This document shows, one piece after another, positions 26,861-35,768 of a stretch of 43,066 bases of DNA. A program made the translations under genes and the position numbers. Each line of letters starts with the position of its first letter. Within the stretch, counting starts at the first letter, position 1. A model generated the notes under the pieces. That model had not been told where the DNA came from and made no database searches. It worked only from the letters and a program-made list of their open reading frames with translations. Source of the DNA: an uncultured Ruminococcus sp. (GTDB lineage Bacteria > Bacillota > Clostridia > Oscillospirales > Acutalibacteraceae); contig CACZZB010000010.1 of NCBI GenBank assembly GCA_902785555.1, positions 1-43,066 on the forward strand. The letters run 5' to 3'.

Positions 26861-26897
26861 ATGCGGAGAAAGTAAAATTTTTCCGCATATTTTGTTT
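26861..26897 (+). terminator. Hairpin with T-rich tail directly after the promoter
   Basis: ATGCGGA (26861-26867) pairs with TCCGCAT (26882-26888), with A/T pairing extending inside, then TTTTGTTTTT. It may end pfkA transcription, or, since it starts at the expected first transcribed bases, act as a leader hairpin or attenuator for the PH-domain gene. Confidence 0.55.
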
Positions 26898-26915
26898 TTG
26901 AAGGAGGCTTTTTAT

Positions 26916-27314
26916 ATGTCCAAAAAGAAAAAAGAAGAATATATAATGCGTGAGAGAAAAAGATGGGGTTTTTTGGGAATACCGTGGACTTTTACAGTCT
27001 ATACTCTCAAAGAAAAAAAGCTGGTCGTTGACAAGGGACTTTTCACGAGTGTTAAAAATGAGATACTTTTATATCGTATATTGGATTTGAGCTATTCAAG
27101 AACGCTTGGACAAAAAATTTTTGGTCTTGGCACGGTGACGGTCTATTCAAAGGATAAAACAAATCCTACTCTTGAAATAAAAAATATAAAACATTCAAAC
27201 GATTTTTACGAATCCCTTTCGGAAGCAGTAGAAAATGACAGGATAAGAATGAAAATGCGTCAGAGTGAGCTTATAGATGTTGATTATCCGACAGATGCCG
27301 AAAATGATACCTGA
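26916..27314 (+). CDS. PH-domain (bPH2/YdbT-type) protein
   Basis: 132 residues from ATG 26916 (MSKKKKEEYIMRERKRWG) after an AAGGAGG ribosome binding site. The body FTVYTLKEKKLVVDKGLFTSVKNEI-to-LGQKIFGLGTVTVYS matches the bacterial pleckstrin-homology-like fold (formerly DUF304), in which a short beta-barrel follows a hydrophobic or basic N-terminus. No clear membrane segment is present, unlike many relatives. Role unknown; possibly at the membrane surface. The next small membrane gene follows closely. Confidence 0.75.
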   Translation: MSKKKKEEYIMRERKRWGFLGIPWTFTVYTLKEKKLVVDKGLFTSVKNEILLYRILDLSYSRTLGQKIFGLGTVTVYSKDKTNPTLEIKNIKHSNDFYESLSEAVENDRIRMKMRQSELIDVDYPTDAENDT

Positions 27315-27335
27315 ATTTTGCACGTGAGGAAATGA

Positions 27336-27551
27336 ATGTTAGGTTTTATCTTGCTTGTTATTATAATTTTTGTATTGCTTGCAGTTGCATTCTTTGGTAC
27401 TATGATGGCATTGATACCGTATATACTTGATGCGATTTTGGTATGTATCTGTGTGTGGTTGTTTTTTAGCAAAAATGAAGGGTGTTTGAAGCAAATATTT
27501 AAAATAGCCGTAGTGATAGCTATAATTTTCGTTGTTTTTTCATGGTTATAG
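27336..27551 (+). CDS. Small membrane protein with two hydrophobic segments
   Basis: 71 residues, nearly all hydrophobic: segments at about 2-44 (long enough for two passes with a short turn near 25-30) and 54-71, separated by a charged FFSKNEGCLKQIFK loop. Starts at ATG 27336, 21 bases after the PH-domain gene, with GAGGAA upstream. No family recognised. The hydrophobic composition and ribosome binding site support a real gene, but coding is not proven. Confidence 0.55.
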   Translation: MLGFILLVIIIFVLLAVAFFGTMMALIPYILDAILVCICVWLFFSKNEGCLKQIFKIAVVIAIIFVVFSWL

Positions 27552-27586
27552 TAAAAATTCCCGTATATGGCTTTTGAACAGCTCCA

Positions 27587-27845
27587 TGTCAGGTAGACAG
27601 ATAAAAAACAAAAGAATATTTTTAGAGAAATCCACCCTGTTGAAAAAACAAGGTGGAATTTTTTATGCAGCGAATGTGTAATGGTTTCCACAGATGTCAT
27701 ACAGTTAAGCATATCTGATTTTAAAATGCCCCAAATAGCCTCCATATTATCAATACATCTTCCCGCTCGTGACATACTTTGCACCATACCTGCCTGTATC
27801 AAATTGTTATGAAAAGTTTATCGGTGTACCGAAAGTGCCATTTTT
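27587..27845 (-). pseudogene. Remnant of an IS3-family transposase (C-terminal part)
   Basis: On the minus strand a reading frame gives QSMSRAGRCIDN followed by MEAIWGILKSDML, the conserved C-terminal DDE-domain segment of IS3-family (IS150-like) OrfB proteins. It is broken in several ways. The usual two residues between IDN and ME are missing. LKSDM runs directly into LNCMTSVE, which normally lies some 50 residues later. A one-base deletion at about 27815 separates YTDKLF from FHNNLIQAG. The sequence TGTCAGGTAGACAG at 27587-27600 may be the terminal inverted repeat; no partner was found. Nonfunctional. Confidence 0.7.
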
Positions 27846-27871
27846 TGTTCTTTCTTATTAACACAAAATAA

Positions 27872-27926
27872 CCCCATAAAGTAAACTTGAAAACTTTTTA
27901 TTTTTTCAAGTATCTACTCTATGGGG
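27872..27926. repeat. Long inverted repeat / possible terminator of glgA
   Basis: CCCCATA (27872-27878) pairs with TATGGGG (27920-27926), and within it CTTGAAAA (27886-27893) pairs with TTTTCAAG (27903-27910). In the leftward direction it follows glgA by 58 bases and is succeeded by a short T-rich stretch, so it may terminate glgA; alternatively it belongs to the decayed insertion sequence next to it. Apart from these two features the 27552-27983 gap shows nothing recognisable. Confidence 0.5.
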
Positions 27927-27983
27927 ATTATATCATATTAAAGTTGTCCGTAAAGTTTTTATCATCATTAATTATAAATTAAA

Positions 27984-29435
27984 TCAGTACCAAGGTGTAA
28001 GGCGATAGTACAATTCTTCGTAACGTCTTGCGGAGTTGTTCCATGAATAGTCCATTCTCATGCCTCTTATGGCAATTTCTTTCCAACGCTCTCTGTCGGT
28101 GAAGTAAACTGTCTTTGCATAGTTGATGGAATTGAGCATTTCCTCGGCATTGTAATTGGCAAATGAGAAACCTGTACCTGTATTCTCAAACCAGTTATAA
28201 GGCTGTACGGTATCTCTCAGACCGCCTGTTTCACGAACTATCGGAACAGAACCGTAACGAAGTGCTATAAGCTGTGTAAGACCGCACGGCTCAAATCTTG
28301 ACGGCATAAGCATTGCATCTGATGCGGCATAAATTTTATGTGCCCTGTTGTCGGAATAATAGATATTAGCCGAAACTCTTTCGGGATACTTCCACTGATA
28401 GTGTCTGAAAAGATTTTCATACTTTTCGTCACCTGTACCGAGAACGACAAACTGTGTATGCTCGTCTGTTATCCTCTCGATAACATAATTTACAAGGTCA
28501 AGACCCTTCTGGTCTGTAAGTCTTGAAATAATAGCTATCATAAATTTATTGTCATCAACGGGCAAACCCAATTCTTCCTGCAAGCCACGCTTGTTGAGTA
28601 CTTTCTGGTCGAATGTTTCGGGCGTGTAATGCTCGTATATCTGAATATCATGCTCAGGTGCATATACATTATAGTCTATGCCGTTGACGATACCGCACAA
28701 TGAATGGTTTTTATGACGCATAAGACCATCAAGTCCTTCACCGTAATAAGGCATCTGTATCTCGCCTGCATAAGTGTCACTTACAGTCGTTACATAGTCG
28801 GAAAATACTATTCCTGCTTTGAGCATATTCGCATCATGATTGAATTCCATATTTGCGGGAGTGAATACATATTCCGGAAATGCTGTCAGATATCTGAAAG
28901 TCTTTATATCATAGATACCCTGGAATTTCAGGTTATGTATAGTCATGATAGTCTTTGTGCCCCAGAAAAATCCGTTGTCTTTATAAAGTGTGCGGAGGAA
29001 CACCGGCACAAGTGCAGCCTGCCAGTCATGACAATGGATTATATCAGGCTTGAAGCCTACAACGGGAAGTATAGCCAATGCAGCTTTACTGAAGAATGTG
29101 AACTTTTCGATATCCCATTTGATTTCTCCGTAAGGTTTGTCACCGCCGAAATAACCTTCATTGTCTATGAAATAGTAGTGTATGCCTTCATAATAATACT
29201 CCATGATACCAACGTAAACATGGTTGGGCATAAATCCGAGATCCATATAGAAGCTTGTAACATAGTTGAAATGCTGACGATATTCCCACGGGATACACAT
29301 ATACTTCGGAACTACTACTCTGACATCAAACTGCTCTTTGTTGAGCATTTTCGGCAAAGCTCCGACTACATCAGCAAGTCCTCCTGTTTTGATAAACGGG
29401 TAGCACTCTGATGCAACAAACAAAATATTTCTCAT
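27984..29435 (-). CDS. glgA: Glycogen synthase (ADP-glucose type, GT5)
   Basis: 483 residues. Extends alpha-1,4-glucan from ADP-glucose. The N-terminal ADP-binding signature is [16 protein letters not shown] (K16 in KTGGL). The C-terminal Rossmann half carries [13 protein letters not shown] and [25 protein letters not shown] with the acid/base glutamate region. The start follows GGAGAGATG and there is a clear promoter. It stands alone; no glgB, glgC or glgD is in the window. Confidence 0.95.
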   Translation of the reverse strand: [483 protein letters not shown]

Positions 29436-29491
29436 AACATCTCTCCGTTCTGATTTTTTATTTAATTTTCTAAAATAATGCTTATGCTATA

Positions 29492-29520
29492 ATTATAATC
29501 CTTTTTTATAAAACATTCAA
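29492..29520 (-). promoter_or_regulatory. Promoter of glgA
   Basis: On the minus strand TTGAAT (29520-29515), 17-base spacer, TATAAT (29497-29492). Confidence 0.75.
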
Positions 29521-29581
29521 TACATATTTTCAGTTATTTGTAAATTTTTTGTGTACTGTATATATAAAAAATATTATTCAT

Positions 29582-30607
29582 TTAATTCAATTTCTGTTCA
29601 AAGAGCTGATAATAGTCCTTGTCAATAATTCTTACAACAATAGAATTTTCTTCGTCTGTCATTTCGTTGAACTCTTTTAAAAGGCTGTAAGGAAAACTTG
29701 CACTGATGCCTTCTACGAGGATATCCTCCAACTGCTTTGTCTGTTCTTCAGTCAGTTCGGCTTTTATCTGAAACATGAATACAAGTGTCTTGTCATCATC
29801 TGTAAGGAATATAGATGTTTCCATCATTTCATTTGTATTTTCTTTTGCAACAGAATCAAAATACTCATAATTTTCTTCAAATAATTCTTTAAGTGATGAA
29901 TAATGCTCATTCAAAGGTATACTTATTTCAGAAATACTCTCATCTTCATAATCGGATATTTCCATTTCCTCATCATCCATATCGCTTGTAAGGTCTTTTG
30001 AATACAGGAAACTTCCGTCAGGATTATAGAATCTTACGGATATTGTTACATTTCCGATATTGGGCATTGCCTGTTCAATATTTTTTATTGACTGCAATAG
30101 GTTTGATTTTCCCGCATCAACTATTGCCTCAAGCTCTGCTTCTACCATATCACGGTCACCCGTTATTTCATTAACTGCCGTCAACTCGATAACAACAGTG
30201 TCATCGCCTTCGGGGAATATCCTCGCTGTTACGGTGTCATTTGACAAACTCTCTACGACCCTGTCGAAATTTTCAACAGCCTTTGGCATTGTAAATATCT
30301 GCTGAATACTGCTGACCTGTTCGGGGTCGGATATTTCTTCGATAACACTTTCAGCCGTTTCTGACTTTTCCGAAACCTCTGTTTTTTCATCCTTGGATTC
30401 TTCCGAAACTTCCGTCTTTTCATCCTTGGATTTTTCGGAAACCTCTGTTTTTTCGTCCTTTGAATTTTCAGAAACTTCACTGACACTTAATGAAACCACG
30501 GAATTTTCATTCACTGATGACTGCTGTGTTTTATCTTCTCCGCACGATGTCATGAACATTGAGCATATCAATGCCGATACAATAATTACAACTGCTGACT
30601 TCTTCAT
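29582..30607 (-). CDS. Lipoprotein with acidic repeats and two similar DUF4854-like modules
   Basis: 342 codons from ATG 30607, with an AAGGGG ribosome binding site; longer in-frame starts precede it but lack one. Signal peptide with lipobox FMTSC (Cys22). Residues 46-78 are three copies of an 11-residue acidic/Lys unit (SExSKDEKTEV), a flexible stalk. Two modules follow (about 100-215 and 225-341), each of helix - beta - T/E-rich - helix, ending in VRFYNPDGS and VRIIDKDY. They resemble DUF4854-type lipoprotein domains by eye. Role unknown; surface-exposed. The next gene upstream encodes a single-module relative. Confidence 0.65.
   Translation of the reverse strand: MKKSAVVIIVSALICSMFMTSCGEDKTQQSSVNENSVVSLSVSEVSENSKDEKTEVSEKSKDEKTEVSEESKDEKTEVSEKSETAESVIEEISDPEQVSSIQQIFTMPKAVENFDRVVESLSNDTVTARIFPEGDDTVVIELTAVNEITGDRDMVEAELEAIVDAGKSNLLQSIKNIEQAMPNIGNVTISVRFYNPDGSFLYSKDLTSDMDDEEMEISDYEDESISEISIPLNEHYSSLKELFEENYEYFDSVAKENTNEMMETSIFLTDDDKTLVFMFQIKAELTEEQTKQLEDILVEGISASFPYSLLKEFNEMTDEENSIVVRIIDKDYYQLFEQKLN
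30374..30472 (-). repeat. Three 33-base direct repeats
   Basis: Three in-frame copies of a 33-base unit encode the 11-residue SExSKDEKTEV stretch of the lipoprotein. Copies differ at a few positions; number may vary between strains. Confidence 0.85.
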
Positions 30608-30620
30608 AAAAAGACCCCTT

Positions 30621-31169
30621 TTAATTAGTAAATTCTTTTTCAAAAATAATATCATCTTTATCCTTGTATCTGACCACAACTTTTATATTGTCACTGTCAA
30701 CTCCCCATTCAAAAAGATTTACTATTTTTATAAATTCATTTTTCTTTTCTTCAAGGGATATTTCCATTTCTTCCGCAAAGTTTTCACTGTATACGGTATT
30801 TTCTTTAAGTGTCCTCTCAAATATTATCCTGTCATTTTCAATTATAACATTGCTGTCTGTATTTTCGTTCTCCTCGTCTGATATGGATTTTATCATACTT
30901 CTTATATTCTCGGAATTATCGACACATTCCTGCAATGTTTTATAGGGCTTTATATATTCAATATCATTGCTGAAATCTCTCTGACTGTATTCTTTTGTAT
31001 TGTTTTCGAGAATGAAGGGCTTTTCAGACTGCTCTGATACAACTTCTTCCGATGATGATAAAATAATGGATATCTGAGAGCTTTCCTCGGAAATATCCGT
31101 TTTTTCACCGCATGATGACAATGACAATGCCATTACCAAAGCTGAAATAAATATTATTTCTTTCCTCAT
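30621..31169 (-). CDS. Lipoprotein, single DUF4854-like module
   Basis: 182 codons from ATG 31169 (MRKEIIFISALVMALSLSSCGEK), preceded by AAAGGA. Lipobox LSSC places the lipidated Cys at about 20. After an acidic linker, residues about 85-182 contain a NVIIENDRIIFERTLKE beta hairpin, a helical middle (FAEEMEISLEEKKNEFIKIVNLF) and a VVVRYKDKDDIIFEKEF end. This end matches VRFYNPDGSFLYSKDL of the neighbouring lipoprotein, so the two are paralogues. It lies 13 bases upstream of that gene and is probably cotranscribed. Function unknown. Confidence 0.65.
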   Translation of the reverse strand: MRKEIIFISALVMALSLSSCGEKTDISEESSQISIILSSSEEVVSEQSEKPFILENNTKEYSQRDFSNDIEYIKPYKTLQECVDNSENIRSMIKSISDEENENTDSNVIIENDRIIFERTLKENTVYSENFAEEMEISLEEKKNEFIKIVNLFEWGVDSDNIKVVVRYKDKDDIIFEKEFTN

Positions 31170-31185
31170 GATATTTCTTTTTCCT

Positions 31186-32871
31186 TTAAATAAAATCAAA
31201 TTTTGTTACATCAAACAATCCGCAGTCGGTTATACGTATCTCGGGTATAACGGGAAGTGCCATAAACGAGAGTGTAATAAACGGGTCTATATTTTTGTTC
31301 ACTCCCATGTCATAGGCTTTTTGTATGATATCGTCAAGCATGGGGATGAACTCATCCGCACTCTTTAAACTCATAAGACCGCCCAATTCCAAAGGCAGTG
31401 ATGCTATTTCCTCACCGTCTTTTATTATGACATAGCCTCCGTTTATGCGTTTCAGCACTTCAACAGCTCTGAGCATATCCGAATCGTTATCGCCTATTAC
31501 GATTATATTATGCGAATCATGTGCAACAGTTGTCGCAACAGCACCATGCTTCAAGCCGTATCCGCTTATATATGCACACGCATGAAATTCCTTTGCATGA
31601 TGTCTTTCAATAACGGCTATTTTTCTGACTGTCCCCTCAGCCATACCCTTTTCGATACGACGGTGTGACATATCAAGTTTAGCGGTCGCTATCTGATTTT
31701 CGATAATCCCTATCACGGAATAGCTGTACTGTATCGGGATATTGAATGTCTTTTCGTCTATATATGCGGTATTCACGGAAGAAAGAAGATTTTTATTATA
31801 CTGTATATTCACGGGTTCGGGAATATTCTCAAATGCGATACCGTCTTTGTATACTTCAAGCACATTGAAATCTTTAAGGTCATCAAGCACAACTATATCA
31901 GCTTTATATCCGCAGGCTATTGCACCTGTTTTCTTCAAGCCGTAAATATTTGCCGCATTGATAGTTGCCATCTGTATTGCTTTTACAGGTGACAATCCCA
32001 ATCCGACAGCTTTCCTGATATTTGCACGGATAGTTCCCTCTTTGCGTATATCGGCAAGATGCTTGTCATCCGTGCAGAATGCCATCTTTGAAGTATCAAT
32101 GCCGTTTTCGACTGTTCCCCGAATGATAGCTTTAAGATTTTTGGAAGCTGACCCTTCACGCACCAGAACAGCCATTCCGCAGCGTAATTTCTCGACAGCT
32201 TCATTATATGAAATACTCTCATGGTCGGTATTGACTCCTGCCGTTACATAGCCGTTGAGTTCGTTTCCCGTTACCATAGGTGCATGACCGTCTGTTATTT
32301 TATCGGAAAATCCCTCTATTTTCTTTATTATTTCGGGATAACAGTCGAGCGTGCCCACAACATTCATCAATTCGCCCAATCCAAGTACATTCGGGTTATC
32401 ATGGAATTTCAAAAGGTCATCAGCTTTGAGAATTGCCCCCGAATGTTCAAAGGGCGTTGCCGGTACACATGACGGAAGCATGACATAATAATTTATCGGA
32501 CATTTTTCGGCTGCCCTGAGTATATTTTCAAGAGCCTCCATACCTCCGACATTTGCTATTTCATGTGGGTCGGTGATTATCGTTGTAGTTCCCCATCTCA
32601 GTTCTTCATAGGAATACACAGGCGGTGTCACCATTGAAGATTCAACGTGAACATGAGCGTTTATAAATCCGGGTACTACGTATTTTCCTTTAAGGTCTTT
32701 TTCGGTTTTCCCGTGATATTTTCCTACACCGACTATTATACCGTCAGTAACTGCAACGTCACCGTCAATAATTTCACCGGTGAATACATTTACTATTTTT
32801 CCGTTTTTCAGCACAAGGTCAGGCAATTCCCTTTCCTGAGCCGTTTGGATAAGTCTTTCAAGATTTGTCAT
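31186..32871 (-). CDS. ade: Adenine deaminase
   Basis: 561 residues from ATG 32871 (MTNLERLIQTAQER), chosen because GGAGGTG lies 9 bases upstream. Hydrolyses adenine to hypoxanthine and ammonia in purine salvage. An amidohydrolase: PGFINAHVHVESSMV holds the first metal histidines, TTIITDPHEIANVGG the carboxylated or bridging region, and FCTDDKHLADI the catalytic aspartate. The C-terminal VAHDSHNIIVIGDND block is characteristic of the Ade family. It sits between cell-wall glycan genes and lipoprotein genes without an evident link. Confidence 0.94.
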   Translation of the reverse strand: MTNLERLIQTAQERELPDLVLKNGKIVNVFTGEIIDGDVAVTDGIIVGVGKYHGKTEKDLKGKYVVPGFINAHVHVESSMVTPPVYSYEELRWGTTTIITDPHEIANVGGMEALENILRAAEKCPINYYVMLPSCVPATPFEHSGAILKADDLLKFHDNPNVLGLGELMNVVGTLDCYPEIIKKIEGFSDKITDGHAPMVTGNELNGYVTAGVNTDHESISYNEAVEKLRCGMAVLVREGSASKNLKAIIRGTVENGIDTSKMAFCTDDKHLADIRKEGTIRANIRKAVGLGLSPVKAIQMATINAANIYGLKKTGAIACGYKADIVVLDDLKDFNVLEVYKDGIAFENIPEPVNIQYNKNLLSSVNTAYIDEKTFNIPIQYSYSVIGIIENQIATAKLDMSHRRIEKGMAEGTVRKIAVIERHHAKEFHACAYISGYGLKHGAVATTVAHDSHNIIVIGDNDSDMLRAVEVLKRINGGYVIIKDGEEIASLPLELGGLMSLKSADEFIPMLDDIIQKAYDMGVNKNIDPFITLSFMALPVIPEIRITDCGLFDVTKFDFI

Positions 32872-32900
32872 ATTTAAATACACCTCCATAACTGATATTT

Positions 32901-34661
32901 TCATTCATCTGTCAATGAAAAATCAGATAACTCTTTCAAATGTTTTTTATATCCCTTTCGTACAGAAGGATATTTCAGAAGAAATTTTATACTTTTTCCT
33001 AAAAGTAAAAAACAATATTTCCAGAATAAAGAATTTTTCATCTCTGTAACGAACCCTTTTTTTCTCGAAATATCATAATGCAGTATCTTTTTATGCCTAT
33101 AAAAATTGATAAACTTACAGCCTGCCAGAGGTACTATCGAAAAACCGTCCTTATCCTTTTTATAAAAACATTTCGGGATAAAATATCCGTTGAATGTCAG
33201 TATCTGTCTGAGCAAATGTTTTTGTTCATTAAGGGCATATTCATATTTATCTTTATCAAAATACACATTGTATTCTTTCAGTTCATCATCTGTCAGCAGA
33301 CTCTGACATGAGTTCATCAATTCAATATTCAGCTTTTCGGTATCGGTATTCCGGAAATTTTCCCAGCCTTTAAGATAATCGTCATAAGCTCTTATGACTA
33401 TATCAGCCAGAAAGTATCTCTGATAGACTACCTGACGCATCACGCATTTCACTAACTTTTCGACCTGAAAAAACGGATAAGGCTTTTGGTCATTAACGGA
33501 AGTGAGTATAAGTTCATTTCTTTTTATATAATACTCCTGAAAACCGTCATATTTTCCCTCGAAATCATCATGCCATACGGCTATACCGCTCATGACGGTT
33601 ATTTTTTCGGCACATCTCAGAGAATATTCTATGTCATCCTCTTTAATGAAGAACTGCAAAGGATAACCGTATTTTGACTGCCAGTCCGACGGGAAACAGT
33701 AAAACCACCATGCGTTATAATTACACTTCGGATATTCCGAAAAGACATTTTCACGTTTCGTAAGGTCGGCACCGTTTCCGAGAGATGTTAGTTTTTTTCC
33801 GTTCCATATAGCCCCTGCTTCATGCTGTGTGATGAAATCACTTAATTTTATCATAACACCGCCTACGGCAGTATCTTTATCTTTCGCAGTCCTCAGAATA
33901 CCATAGACTCTCAAAAGCATTTCACCGTCAAGAACTATATCATCATCCATGAATAATATGTTCGTGTAATTTTTCCCGCTGTGCAGGGCTTCATAATATC
34001 CCCTTGTGAAACCTCCGCTTCCGCCTGTATTGTTATTCGGAACAAGAGTTGTATACGCATTTTCAATGACATCTTTATCAAGGGTTCTGCCGTTATCGAC
34101 TATATAAAAATGTATATTATCTTTATTTAAAATATCCTGATTTTCGAGATATTCACATATCTCAATGTGATTTCTCAGCAGGAATTTTTCTCGTCTGAAA
34201 GTACATATAACGACTGCTGTATTTATATCTTTGAAATTATCGGCTGTGCAGTAAAAATTTCCGCTGTATAAAATGCCGTTTTCGCTTTCGAGAGAAAAAT
34301 ATATATGTGAAAAATCATTCTCCATACAGCCCGAAATATCCGTGACATCTTCGGTTATTCCTTGGGCATTGATATTTTTTTCCAGAACAAGAGTTTCTTC
34401 ATCACTATTTACTCCGAAAATCCTCAAATTAAAAATACCGCATACTTTCAGCTTGAGATACAGTCCTGAAAATATGCAGTATTCCAGATATTTTCCGAGC
34501 GGAAAAGAGTTGAAATAAGTATCAAAGACTGCTGTTCCACGGATATTGAGCTTGTTTTCCGAGATTCCGCCCGATACCGTCCTGTAATACAGTTCGGTTT
34601 TCGGGCAGATATTTTCTTTCGGAAAAATTATGTTTCTTAAAATATTACTCTCCGAACTCAT
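32901..34661 (-). CDS. GlfT2-like galactofuranosyltransferase (GT2)
   Basis: About 586 residues. An N-terminal beta domain (FDTYFNSFPLGKYLEYC) precedes a GT-A domain: AVVICTFRREKFL, the loop NNTGGSGGF, the DDD motif in ILFMDDDIVLDG (about 239-241), and the WHDDFEGKYDGFQEYYIKRNE block. This arrangement matches mycobacterial galactofuranosyltransferase GlfT2 and its Gram-positive relatives. It needs UDP-galactofuranose, made by the Glf encoded directly upstream. Two starts are possible, ATG 34685 and 34661; the latter overlaps the glf stop by 17 bases, and neither has a good ribosome binding site, so coupled translation is likely. Confidence 0.8.
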   Translation of the reverse strand: MSSESNILRNIIFPKENICPKTELYYRTVSGGISENKLNIRGTAVFDTYFNSFPLGKYLEYCIFSGLYLKLKVCGIFNLRIFGVNSDEETLVLEKNINAQGITEDVTDISGCMENDFSHIYFSLESENGILYSGNFYCTADNFKDINTAVVICTFRREKFLLRNHIEICEYLENQDILNKDNIHFYIVDNGRTLDKDVIENAYTTLVPNNNTGGSGGFTRGYYEALHSGKNYTNILFMDDDIVLDGEMLLRVYGILRTAKDKDTAVGGVMIKLSDFITQHEAGAIWNGKKLTSLGNGADLTKRENVFSEYPKCNYNAWWFYCFPSDWQSKYGYPLQFFIKEDDIEYSLRCAEKITVMSGIAVWHDDFEGKYDGFQEYYIKRNELILTSVNDQKPYPFFQVEKLVKCVMRQVVYQRYFLADIVIRAYDDYLKGWENFRNTDTEKLNIELMNSCQSLLTDDELKEYNVYFDKDKYEYALNEQKHLLRQILTFNGYFIPKCFYKKDKDGFSIVPLAGCKFINFYRHKKILHYDISRKKGFVTEMKNSLFWKYCFLLLGKSIKFLLKYPSVRKGYKKHLKELSDFSLTDE

Positions 34662-35745
34662 CTTTAACTGCTGTAAGTGCAACATCTATAACTTTGTCCA
34701 TATCGTAATACTTGTAATTGCCCAGACGACCTCCGAATATTACATTCGGGGTTGCATCCGCCAATTTCTTGTATTCCTCATAGAGAGCGTTATTTTTATC
34801 GTTATTTACGGGATAATACGGTTCAATGCCCGGTTTCCATTCGGATGAATATTCTCTTGAAATAACAGTCTTGGGCTGTGTGCCGAATTCAAAATGCTTG
34901 TGTTCTATTATTCTTGTATACGGCACTTCTCTTTCGGTATAGTTTACAACGGCATTGCCCTGGAAATTGTCTGTATCAAGGACTTCCGTTTCAAATCTTA
35001 CCGAACGGTATTCAAGGACACCGAGTTTATAATCAAAGAACTGGTCTATCTGACCCGTGAAAACTGTCTTTTTGACTTTATCGGCATTTGTCTTTATCCA
35101 TTCAAAGTAGTCCGTATCCGTAAGAACATCTATTCCGTCAAGCATTTTTTCTATGATAGGGGTATAACCGCCCATTGGGATACCCTGATAGCGTGCATTG
35201 AAATAGTTGTTGTCAAATGTAAATCTCAAAGGCAGTCTTTTTATGATAAATGCAGGAAGGTCCGTGCATGAACGACCCCACTGTTTTTCTGTATAGCCTT
35301 TTATGAGCTTTTCATAAACATCACGTCCAACGAGCTTCAAAGCCTGTTCTTCAAGGTTTTTCGGCTCATCAATGTCAAGGTCTGCAATTTGTTCTGCTAT
35401 GATTTTTTTAGCTTCATCGGGAGTTTTTATATTCCAGAGACGGCTGAAAGTATTCATATTGAACGGCAGATTATAGAGTTCATCTTTATATACTGCAACA
35501 GGTGAGTTTATATAATTATTGAACTCTGCAAACTGATTTATATATTCCCATACTTTCTTGTCATTTGTATGGAATATATGTGCACCGTACTTGTGTACGT
35601 TTATATCCTCTATTTTCTCACAGTAAATATTTCCGCCAATATGGTTTCTTTTGTCAATGACGAGAACTTTTTTACCTCTTTTGTTAGCCTCGTGTGCAAA
35701 TATCGCACCGAATAAGCCTGCTCCAACTACCAAATAATCGTACAT
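34645..35745 (-). CDS. glf: UDP-galactopyranose mutase
   Basis: 366-residue flavoenzyme converting UDP-galactopyranose to UDP-galactofuranose. The FAD site is VVGAGLFGAIFAHEA (GxGxxG at 8-13) with VIDKRNHIGGN. KYGAHIFHT and GYTEKQWG are the family's substrate-binding signatures, and EYRSVRFETEVLD and PYYPVNNDKN with GRLGNYKYYDMD end the protein. It lies in a block with two glycosyltransferases, supporting a role in galactofuranose-containing surface polysaccharide. Confidence 0.95.
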   Translation of the reverse strand: MYDYLVVGAGLFGAIFAHEANKRGKKVLVIDKRNHIGGNIYCEKIEDINVHKYGAHIFHTNDKKVWEYINQFAEFNNYINSPVAVYKDELYNLPFNMNTFSRLWNIKTPDEAKKIIAEQIADLDIDEPKNLEEQALKLVGRDVYEKLIKGYTEKQWGRSCTDLPAFIIKRLPLRFTFDNNYFNARYQGIPMGGYTPIIEKMLDGIDVLTDTDYFEWIKTNADKVKKTVFTGQIDQFFDYKLGVLEYRSVRFETEVLDTDNFQGNAVVNYTEREVPYTRIIEHKHFEFGTQPKTVISREYSSEWKPGIEPYYPVNNDKNNALYEEYKKLADATPNVIFGGRLGNYKYYDMDKVIDVALTAVKDEFGE

Positions 35746-35768
35746 AGTAAAACTATCCTTTCGTATAT

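Noticed and set aside
27284..27802. The whole 172-codon minus-strand frame as an intact gene
   Set aside because: Only its first part resembles a transposase; the rest runs past the likely element end and is opposite the small membrane gene at 27336-27551.
28704..29411. A 235-codon plus-strand frame opposite glgA
   Set aside because: It lies wholly inside the well-supported glgA gene on the other strand; it has no ribosome binding site and no recognisable domain.
30360..30480. 33-base repeats as a CRISPR-like array
   Set aside because: No spacers between units and the repeats are in frame with the lipoprotein, encoding an acidic stalk.
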